DNA from: Spirogloea muscicola
Taxonomy: Eukaryota; Streptophyta; Zygnematophyceae; Spirogloeales; Spirogloeaceae
Assembly: GCA_009602725.1 (NCBI GenBank)
Contig: WELB01000169.1
Location: 103,332 to 115,046 of the forward strand
Length of the DNA: 11,715 nt
Direction of reading: 5' to 3'
The notes under the pieces are model-generated. The model worked only from the letters and a program-made list of their open reading frames with translations. It was not told where the DNA came from and searched no databases. The translations under genes were made by a program, and so were the position numbers. Below are positions 1 through 11,715 of the stretch, in pieces (the stretch's first letter is position 1; each line of letters begins with the position of its first letter).

Positions 1-3949
<3,949 letters not shown>

Positions 3950-4534
3950 GTCTGCTCACCTGCACAACACAGCTCAGCAGTTGAGGGGTTTTCCCACTCC
4001 TACAATGTTTTTGGTAAAGCAAATTGGAGTACAGGTATCTTGCTGTGCATTAGGATATTATTCTTTTATTCGTCAGGGCCCTTGCCACATTCAGTTTCAT
4101 GAGCTGAGAGGACGAGTATAAGTTGAAAATCTATCAATGTTCTATGACATCCCAGCATCTTTTCCCAAGGCAGCCTCTTGCTAAATATCCTCGACAGAGT
4201 TTCTCGTAGAGGGCAACATTCTTGTCAAAATGACTGGTGATCAACATGACGTATGGGGGCCCCATCGTGGACAATATCTTCCACTTTCTAGGTCGCTATG
4301 TGCAATGTCCTTGCAATCATGTGGAGCGGCAGCACTAACAAATACCTGCAAGCTTTGCACTAAAAGGCATATTTCTGGCACACTGGTGTGACCCTCAGGC
4401 CACCACTGATACAAGGAGTCATGACAGCAGCAGCACAAATTTGCTGGTGCGTAAGGGAGGCTTATAAGCAGGCACGACTGCCTGTCACACAACTTTAGCA
4501 GGCTTTGGCCTGAAATGAAGGAGACTTGGAGCTT

Positions 4535-4610
4535 GAAGCTTGAAGCTGGCCTTGAAGCGTAGTTGTCCATCTAGGTCTTCTGCGAAGCACAAGTGAAGCG
4601 CATGTGAAGC
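4535..4610. repeat. Cluster of six GAAGC motifs
   Basis: GAAGC starts at 4535, 4542, 4554, 4584, 4595 and 4606, mostly as TTGAAGC or GTGAAGC. The spacing is irregular (7, 12, 30, 11 and 11 bases). It looks like a degenerate short-unit repeat in the intergenic spacer, possibly within the DPP3 3' untranslated region, where the transcript would read GCTTC. No function is recognised. Confidence 0.6.
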
Positions 4611-4864
4611 AAGCGACCTCTCCTGTTCAGAGAGACCCATAATGTACAAGTCGTTCACGAACTCAAAGAGCAATCAGCTGCAGGATAGTGCTCCAACGTA
4701 AAGACCTCCTGGAGGACATCCAAGCGTGGCAAACGCAGATTTCCCCTCAGCCACGGCAAAGTACGACTGTACTTCCGAAGTTTACGGCGCCCTTGACTAA
4801 ATTCTCTGACTGAGCCAGAAGAGGACAGGCTTGGAAAGGAAGCCAGTCTCAAGCCCACGCCCGA

Positions 4865-4880
4865 CTTGCTTCTAAGCAAG
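4865..4880. repeat. Small inverted repeat after the DPP3 stop
   Basis: CTTGCTT, two bases, then AAGCAAG: a perfect 7-bp palindrome arm pair 18-33 bases downstream of the DPP3 stop codon on its transcript. The two-base loop is too tight for a full hairpin, so at best a 6-bp stem forms in RNA. It may be a 3' untranslated region structure or chance. Confidence 0.45.
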
Positions 4881-4888
4881 GGCGCAGG

Positions 4889-4908
4889 CCATCTGAGCTA
4901 GCAGATGG
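4889..4908. repeat. Inverted repeat with the DPP3 stop codon in its loop
   Basis: CCATCTG at 4889-4895 pairs with CAGATGG at 4902-4908 around a six-base centre that contains the DPP3 TAG (4898-4900 on the minus strand). It lies 9 bases from the inverted repeat at 4865-4880. The arms are partly coding (the Thr-Ile-Cys end of the protein). Seven base pairs is weak evidence for a functional structure. Confidence 0.4.
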
Positions 4909-7900
4909 TGCCTATCCAAGACTTGAAGCGCGTCAGAAACGACTGGATCACCCCCTCGGGCGTCGCATCAAATTCTTGTAACTGCACCTTCCCATCGTCT
5001 CCAGGCTCTACCACCGTATGCACCTGCACAGCACACAACAGGCCCTGTCAGGGAGCCAAGGAAACTCACCCTAACAGCAAGAGCAGAACCCTAACCCTAG
5101 CAAACCCTAAGTACAAAAGCTCTGGCCTGTTATTTCATAGACTTTGCAGAGTGGGTAAATTAAGCTATAGCAGCGAATAGGTCACAGTCAAAACCGCATG
5201 CCAGCACACATACCTGGACAAAAATTGGCCGCGGCCGCTTCTTGGCAATGACAAGTCGACGTAAATCCACAAATTCGTGTGCTAACCTGCACAGCTGCAA
5301 AGCAATGACAAGACAAGATTCGGCCATGAGCTCATAAGCTCAGGGCGTCAGTGCTGAATGCTGCACTATAAAGACACACTCAGGGTTGCTCAGATGACTG
5401 CAGTATAATGATAGCAAAGGACAATGCAACTAACTTTGCTAACCTGACCCAACCTTGCAGACTCCTATGTCTCAGCAGAATCAAACTCAGAGGTGCCCAG
5501 AAAGTTGCTCACTGTGCCGTAGAGCTGCTGACTGGCCTCATAATCTGCTGTGGCTTTGTACACCTGAAGCTTAGTCAGTAACTCTGCGATAGCAGGTACA
5601 CCAACGGACCGGATCTTGTCTCTCTCAAGCCGGACCTGGGCGTCGTTCTCCCGAAGACGTCTGATCTCGAGAAATGGTCGAAACTTCTCGCCTTGCAGGT
5701 CTTGGTTCTTCGTAGCATCGGCGGCTGAGGCAGCTAACAGTACTTGCAGGATTGCAAAGCGGGCCTGATTGGTCATAGATTTGAAGAAAATGTGCTCAGA
5801 TCCATGGCCATATGCTCACAGCCAGTGCCATGATAGTCAAGCTGCTGCCCAGGATGCTGTAACTTGAAACTCATCAGCTGCCATTGGTCTTACATACAGC
5901 CCCTCTCCATCGGTTTTACGTATAGCCTCCGCCACTTAGGCATAAGAACCAGATGCTCTTCAGCGTAAGCTATCAAGTCAAGATGAGCTAGACATTCGTG
6001 GGCTTGCATGAGGACGACAATGAAACAGCAGAGGCGCAGACCTGCATGTGGGCTTGTCTCCAACTCTTGGTATCAAGTGAATAGAATTCCGTAGCTAGTA
6101 GGCCTGCTCTTACCATGAGCAGCCAATTCACATACATGATATCCTCGCCCCTGCTGCCAGTGTGTCCAAAGATTTCCAACACCTGCACAGCTTTGCTGAT
6201 GAATTGATAATAGTCTCCAAGGACAAGCTGATTGAAGGCCTGATCCGTGACAGACACGTCATGTGTGCAGCTTTACAGGAGAAGTGCTACTCATTCTATC
6301 CAGCACTAGCTTCTAGATCACCAGGACAAGCCACCACTGAGCTTGAAGACAAAATGACCGCCTGTCATCAGTCTCAGATTGGGTTACCAACATGAAGCTT
6401 GCAAGACATCAGTCAGATACTCAGGATAGAAACCCTATGAAGATGGTCTTGCATAAAGCAGAGGCACATGAAGGGCACCTCAGCCGAGAATGGAAGGCTT
6501 GCATGGAGATGCATGCACTCACTGTGGGCTCTGTACTGAGGAAGATGCCTACAGACTCTGCTCGACACTCCTCAAATGAAGAGCCGATTGATCCAAAAAC
6601 AGAATCCCAGCTCTGGCCGGGGCCGTAGCATTTTGTCACGGGCTCTCCTCCATAGGGGTGCTTCAACTGAGCGGGTGTGCATGAGGTCATAAAATCATTC
6701 AATTAAAGTAAGTAAGCAATCACCCACTGCCATATTCTGGTCTTGTAAACGTACATGTGAAACGACGCGAATATGTCTTGACAGCGCCAGAAAGCATACA
6801 ATTTGCATCAAATATAGAGTATAGTGTAGGAGTGTAGTAGTTAGGCACACATATGCAATGGTGCATCTAAAGCAGGGAAGTGTCTGATGAATGGTCTAAC
6901 CTGTCCATGAGGAAAGTTGTATGAGCCATCCTTGGCCTGCATGAAGAGCTTGCCGGACCCATGCCCCAAGAGCTCATGGCAACCCACTTGGACTTCGAAT
7001 GCTTGAGCCTTGAGTGACTTGAATAGCAACTGGTCGTCGTCGCAGATGAATGTGATGTGCTCATCACCCTCCTGGGTCGAGAGCACGTTGCCCAGCGACA
7101 CATTCTTAAAACCTGACGTCTGAATCTCTCAAGATAAGGACAATTGTCAGGAAGAGCACGTTGTGCCCAGCAGCTCGTGAGACTTTCCGACTTTAAATTG
7201 CAGCCTCAGCTTACTAGGAGGAGGCATGTGTGACACAATGGTGACAAATGAGCAGCTGGGTGACCTGCCGAATATCGTCGTAGTTGGGAATGTTAATTCC
7301 TGCAGGAATGCCACTTGAGGCATAGCTAACCACCTGCAGGTAGAAGGTATGCACATCATGCGACATACAAAGGTTCGGCTGAATCAGGCTTCCTTGCTGA
7401 CTGGATTGCCACCTCAAGCATGGTCCAAATACTCGCTGGTAGCAATCAAGCATACATGTATCATCTGAGTATGCTAATGAGCACACTGATCATTGGCAAC
7501 CCTAAGCTTGACTTAATGATCGCACTAGCACTGAAGCATCTAAGAAGCTTCTCCACAAGAGGCACAAGAGATTGGATTATAAGACTCACATCAAGCGATG
7601 TGAAGTCTGGTTGCAGGAAGTGGTCCTTCTCAAATTCTCGAGGCCAAGGGAGTGTTGGAAGCAGTGCTTCTGCCGACTGGACCAAGGTTGCAAACTTGGC
7701 TGTCTGTGTCTGCACAGTCAGGAGAAAGCAGAGAATTAAAACACGCTGTGCTGGACACAAGCTTGCATGCAGCAGGCATTGAGCCAGACGACACAGAGCT
7801 TCGTAGTGCTAGGAGAAGGAGGACCCAGTCAAACACAATGCATAAATAATCCCCTGGCTTTAAAAATGGGCACAGAAGAGGTGCTTTACCTTGTTAACAA

Positions 7901-10900
7901 CAGCAACAAACCCTTCAAACTCAGCACGACTGCCAAGCGGATCGCGATAAGTCTCTATGAACCTGAATGTAAAGAGCTAAGTTCTGTCAGCTGTTAGTCT
8001 TACTGGGCATGAGCTTGTGTTGAGCAATGTACAACAGTAAATTAGAAACAATTGCCCTTAGTCAAATAGAGACTCAGCCAGTACGATGACGAGTCAGTTG
8101 AGCATATAAGCCGGTGTATTTATGGATTGGCTAAGCATATTATCCAGCACTTGAATTGCAGAGGAAATGCATGATGCCTAAGGAGGCTTGCCATGTGCAA
8201 GCATCTGACTAACTCAGGCATGCATAAAAGCAATGGAGACGTTTGCAAGCTTGCAATTCTTCCAGTCTGCGATGCCTGGCACACCAGAAACGGACACTTA
8301 CCCAATGTTTGTTTCCACCACTGGGGACCTGTCTTGTATCCACAGTCGTTGCGAGTCCTTGTGTGCCTCCACTGACCCTGTTCTAAAGTGTTCCATGTAG
8401 CTGCAGAGAAACAAGAAGAGGAGAATGTCAACGCTGTTCTTCTTCTATCAATCACAGTCTCAGATGTCAAGCCTTCTGTACTGGTCATCCATAGGTCTGG
8501 TGAAAGCACTCTCGACGGCAATAACCAAGTAGTCATCTCATGACCATAATGACATTCAATGTGCACCATCCTGTAACTTCCCTTGGAACAATGTGAATAG
8601 TCATAGTCATTGCTCCCAGGGAAAAGGGCTGGATGTCAATCCAAACATAACCTGAACCACTGACTACTGAACTCAAATCTAAGAAGTAGCAATCATGACA
8701 GAAAAGCAGCCGGCTTACCACTCTATCATTTGTTGCTGCAAGTCATTTGCTGTGTACTTGGAACAGTCCTTCAAGTGCTCGACTACTTTGATGAGTTCCT
8801 CCTTGTGGTCACCCCATGTCAATGTAATTACGCAATCCTGCAGCAGAACACGAGCATGAAATGCAACGCAACACAGAATTGCAGTAAACAGCGGACAAAC
8901 CCAGGTTCTGAATAACGCTGGGTCCAACGAAGGTGCGTAAAAGGTGATTCAGCAGGCTAATGCTGAGGCACTGTTGCTGTGGTTGCATACTGAGTGAATA
9001 TAGCAAGTCAATTCCAGGACAGCAATTCGAAGTATATCAGAAGAGTGGTCTGGTCGTGATATCATCCTATACTTGTGCCTTCATGAGGTGCCCAGTGAAA
9101 GTGCATATGTTCGTCAAAATGTGCTACATCCCATACCAAGCATCCTCCAGACTGAGGGCTGTGTAAAGAGGAACATCACATCTGCGAACACAAAAACCAA
9201 AGCTTGGGGGGCCTCCAGAAGCCATTGCCATCTGTGCTTGTGTTATTGCTGCCAAGACTACCTTGTACTCGTGAGTTGCTGATGGCCTTGTCTCCGCAGA
9301 CGCAATTCGCAGCTCATAGGAGCACCCTGCCGTTGGGGAGCCACTCTTCTTGAGATTGTCGGCAGAGGATGGACCGCTCAGCTTCCATAGCCTTGTGTTC
9401 CAAGCCTCCACCCCTTTCAATTGCATCCACTCCTGTTCCACAATAAGCACACGAAGCCAGAGGGTGACATAGACAGAAGCTGCATGGACGTGTGCAATCT
9501 ACAGTCCAATATCCACCATGAGCAATGACAGCTACAGACAAGAATATCTGCAAGCGCACCAAGTTGGCAGCAATGAATCTTCAATAGCAGTCTCCACTAA
9601 ACTGCTGGGCAGTTGCTGTTGCTCTGGCGTGTGTCTTGCACCTGGACTATGCTGATCTCCTCACGGGTCATCTCCCCTCCATAGTAGTTCGAAACACCGT
9701 CAGGAAACAGACCCAGCTCACGATCACCTGCAAGATGCATGGAGCAGCCAGTCGTTTACTTCGTGTTGCGCATACAACTTGCACGACAGTGGCAACTGCT
9801 GGCTATTGATAGAGCCAAGCCATACAGCCTGACTTGCGCAAACAGCTGACAAATTTGGGCATGCAGGTATAAGCAGTTGTCAGCTTGACACTGCAAAGCC
9901 GTGCTTGGTCGACGCTACTACCGTGCCAAAGAAAATCTAATGACACAGGCTGCCTATCTCTGACTCTGGGCAACAGAAAGAGATATAATTGCCACAGTAC
10001 ATGGTCTCAATGCATACAGTCCTCGGCTGACTGCCTGCCACAGCTTCCTCAGGTTTTCCTTCTTGGCTTCCTGCAGGTATTGTCGACTGGCAGGTCAGAG
10101 AAGCCAATTTCAGAGTCCTCACACCCCGTCACCAGCTGTGCTGAAAGCACCTGAAGCTGAAGTAATAGACAGCACATTCTCGTCAAAATGAGACCCATGC
10201 ATGTGGTGGCCGAGGAAGGAAGGATGAGGAGCTGCATTAAGGAGCTGTCAAGCATCGGCATATGGCAGGTTCTAGTGGAGGGGATGGCAACGGGGGTGGC
10301 ATGGCATGTTGGCAAAGAGATAGCCAATGTGACCTCCAGATCAGACGCCTCGATGATCTTCCCCAGCTGCTTCATGGAGAGACCTGGGATCATCTTGCTG
10401 TCTCCAAAGCTCAGGTAATTGCCTGCAGGTCATGTGATGTTGTATATGATTCAGTATACTAGCCTGCAACTCTAGAGAACGGCTGTCTTAGCTTACTAAG
10501 CACAACCACAATCATGCAGGAGGGGAGCGCAAGCGAGGAGGAGACGAAAAACATCTTAACGCAGTGGTCACAGAAGCGGGTGGAGAGGAACAAGACATGG
10601 CTACTAATCGCTGAGCTAGATCCTGCACCTCCACAACACGAAGGCTACCGAGGACCCCGCCAATCCGGTCTAAAGAACATCATGTGCCTGTTGGCTCTTC
10701 TTGCTGAGTCAGGGAGGCCTTACCCATGTTGGAAAGAAAGCAGGAGGCATAAGTCAGAAAGTAGCGCCACTGACGGTCGGTCACCCCGTTCTCCAGGCTG
10801 GCCGCCTTCAGCTGGCTAATCGGCTGGCCCGAAAAGAGCAGCAGCAGCAGCTTGAAGATGCCCGGGCTCTCCTGCGCACTCGGAGGGCCGACGAACAGCA

Positions 10901-11695
10901 TCGATGAGCAGATGACCAACCTCTGCTCCCATCTGCCACTGTCGCAGAGACGTCCCATGCCGGCAAGTGCATGCATTTGACTCCTTGTGGCATGGCCATT
11001 GATGACGTGCCACGAGTGGGCCGGCAAATTAGTGCTATGACAGCAGAGCAAGGCAAAGGCTCTCAGAGACAGAGGCGGCCAAGCAAGTCGGCTCTGGAGG
11101 ATGCGAATCCTCGTCTGACGAGGCTTGGGATCTCGCAATCACTCTTGATCATCTGACGCGACGAGGCTTGGCATCTCGCCTTCACTTCTTCCAATAAGAC
11201 GCGCCTGCCTGCAACCGGCTGCGTCGTGGCGACTGGCGTGAATCCGGTTCTGCCCGGAGGAAGGAGCTAGCACGGGCCCATGCATGCATCGTGGACGTGA
11301 GGTGAAGGACGCGGTGGCATGGCGGAGCTGACCGGCGAGAGCTGCTTGGGGCAGATGAGGGCGCCGGCCCAGGCGGCCATGGAGAAGTGGTGCGCGTAGC
11401 GCTTCTCCTGCTCCGTCAGGCCGCCCCAGGCGGCGCTGCAGTCCAGCTTGCAGACGGGCAGGTCCAGCGGGACGACGTGCACGCGGCGCAGCGAGTAGTC
11501 CTCGGCGTAGTCGTCCAGCGGCGCCGTCGCCACGGCCTCGTCGGTGGAGCCCTTGGAGAAGGGCTCGTCGGCGGACCCGTCCTCCGTCGTGCGCGACCGC
11601 TTGGCCAGCTGCGGCTCGTCAGCCAGGTCCAGGCCGCCGCCGCCGCGGCTGCGACCGGGCTCGGGGCCGGGCCCGGGGTCGGAGCCCCCCGGCAT
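4898..11695 (-). CDS. DPP3: Dipeptidyl peptidase III (M49 zinc peptidase), 17 exons
   Basis: Releases dipeptides from the N-termini of short peptides; normally cytosolic. Exons in transcript order, high to low: 11695-11333, 10871-10724, 10422-10334, 10070-10001, 9727-9642, 9432-9262, 8837-8719, 8400-8302, 7962-7890, 7709-7590, 7333-7265, 7119-6901, 6666-6523, 6182-6042, 5764-5487, 5286-5214, 5023-4898. All introns are GT-AG and frame is kept, giving about 795 residues against 737 in human DPP3. Numbering from the chosen Met: HELLGH is 517-522 and EECRAE 574-579, so the zinc ligands are His517, His522 and Glu575 with catalytic Glu518. His-to-Glu spacing of 58 equals human 450 to 508. Also kept are GINIPN (Asn460, Asn463), FIETYRDP (Tyr387, human Tyr318), and His635 and Arg639 of WRQAHMQAR (human 568, 572). 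The N-terminus adds an acidic and Gly/Pro-rich extension. ATG 11695 is the only candidate in the window, but the frame stays open upstream, so the start could lie outside. The exon 15-16 junction is uncertain. Confidence 0.95.
5068..5110. repeat. Interstitial telomere-like repeats with telo-box
   Basis: Four CCCTAA-like units fall within 43 bases: ACCCTAA at 5068-5074, AACCCTAACCCTAG at 5087-5100 and AAACCCTAA at 5102-5110. The last is a perfect plant telo-box and one unit of the TTTAGGG-type telomere repeat of plants and many green algae. They lie in DPP3 intron 16 (5024-5213), so the transcript reads TTAGGG-type repeats. The tract is too short and degenerate to be a true telomere; it may be a repair scar or a regulatory box. 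Confidence 0.7.
5287..5486 (-). other. DPP3 intron 15 with two workable splice pairs
   Basis: Two in-frame solutions connect exons 15 and 16. Model A, used in the gene call, has donor GA|GTTTGA (exon ends 5487) and acceptor CTGTGCAG (exon starts 5286). Model B uses the stronger donor ACA|GTGAGC (ends 5513) and acceptor TTGCAG (starts 5294), giving a protein about six residues shorter. Mixed pairs break frame, and reading through hits TAG at 5465-5467. Length comparison with human DPP3 slightly favours A; donor strength favours B. Confidence 0.6.
8838..9261 (-). other. DPP3 intron 6, no exon needed
   Basis: Intron of 424 bp between the HEYK and [11 protein letters not shown] segments. Joining these directly in phase 0 leaves only a two-residue gap against human DPP3, so a hidden exon is not required. 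A short open stretch around 8895-8945 was considered, but its translation does not resemble the family. The other DPP3 introns range from 145 to 461 bp and contain nothing recognisable beyond the repeats listed. Confidence 0.7.
10872..11332 (-). other. DPP3 intron 1, GC transition zone
   Basis: The longest DPP3 intron, 461 bp, with donor GTCAGC and acceptor TGCGCAG in phase 0, joining QLSP to ESPGIF. The joined residues align directly with human TSPEAPYIY. Composition falls from very GC-rich beside exon 1 to near-balanced further in. It contains an imperfect direct repeat at 11117-11179 and a 10-bp palindrome ATGCATGCAT at 11280-11289. No gene is seen. Confidence 0.75.
11117..11179. repeat. 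Imperfect 20-bp direct repeat in DPP3 intron 1
   Basis: GACGAGGCTTGGGATCTCGC at 11117-11136 recurs at 11160-11179 with a single mismatch (GGGATC versus GGCATC). The offset is 43 bases, and TCTGACG precedes both copies at slightly different distances. It looks like a decayed local duplication; no terminal inverted repeats or coding content suggest a mobile element. Confidence 0.7.
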
Positions 11696-11715
11696 GCTGA
11701 GCGCGCGCGGCGCCG
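11696..11715 (-). other. Truncated 5' side of DPP3
   Basis: These 20 bases upstream of the assumed DPP3 ATG are almost pure G and C and have no in-frame stop codon. Neither the promoter nor most of the 5' untranslated region is present, so nothing about transcription start or regulation can be read. A start further upstream is possible. Confidence 0.6.

Larger units (their letters stand above)
3950..4897. other. Convergent intergenic spacer with both 3' ends
   Basis: A 948-bp stretch between the HST stop and the DPP3 stop, which must hold both 3' untranslated regions. No AATAAA or green-algal TGTAA signal is seen on the plus strand shortly after HST. On the minus strand an AATAAA (plus 4065-4070) lies about 830 bases after the DPP3 stop, too far to trust. 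The best open frame, minus 4241-4570 with 109 codons, is Cys/Ser-rich without any recognisable motif. I see no gene here beyond small repeats. Confidence 0.7.

Noticed and set aside
4241-4570. Open frame of 109 codons on the minus strand in the spacer between the genes.
   Set aside because: Its Cys/Ser-rich translation has no recognisable domain and no supporting splice or start context.
8302-8400. Apparent loss of the catalytic tyrosine in DPP3, because Asn replaces Tyr in VETNIGFIET.
   Set aside because: Counting back from the GINIPN asparagine shows that human Tyr318 is the Tyr of FIESYRDP, which is conserved here as Tyr387. The Asn lies seven residues earlier, at a position I cannot link to catalysis.
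8120-8569. Open frame of 149 codons on the minus strand.
   Set aside because: It overlaps DPP3 exon 8 in a different frame. The true frame gives the conserved [14 protein letters not shown] segment, so this is a shadow.
10837-10851. CAG/CTG triplet run as a microsatellite.
   Set aside because: It is only about five units long and encodes the leucine run of [10 protein letters not shown] in DPP3 exon 2, so it is ordinary coding sequence.

Overview
The window is nuclear DNA of a photosynthetic eukaryote, most likely a green alga (Chlorophyta, perhaps Trebouxiophyceae; the class is a guess). Two conserved proteins can only be read by joining many short exons at GT-AG introns. One of them is a plastid enzyme of plastoquinone synthesis. 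No prokaryotic gene structure, virus, transposon, CRISPR array or RNA gene was recognised.

Layout: positions 1-122 are an unbroken run of T, probably not real local sequence. A nine-exon plus-strand gene follows (open frame from 123, stop at 3947-3949). It encodes homogentisate solanesyltransferase (HST), the UbiA-family prenyltransferase that joins homogentisate to solanesyl diphosphate in the plastid envelope. Its start codon is missing or hidden in the T run. A 948-bp tail-to-tail spacer (3950-4897) has no recognisable gene. The rest (4898-11695) is a 17-exon minus-strand gene for dipeptidyl peptidase III (DPP3, peptidase family M49), a zinc exopeptidase usually found in the cytosol. Its HELLGH and EECRAE zinc motifs are intact.

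The genes converge, so both 5' ends and promoters lie at or beyond the window edges. Both first exons are extremely GC-rich, while the inner 10 kb has more balanced composition. The simplest reading is a short contig that broke inside two GC-rich 5' regions. There is no evidence that the two enzymes work together: one makes a plastid electron carrier, the other trims peptides.

The main value of the window is the two complete splice models. Secondary points are a perfect 48-bp tandem duplication in an HST intron, plant-type telomere-like repeats in a DPP3 intron, and several competing splice sites. One of these would remove a catalytic-region segment of DPP3 in frame. I see no convincing new biological system here.
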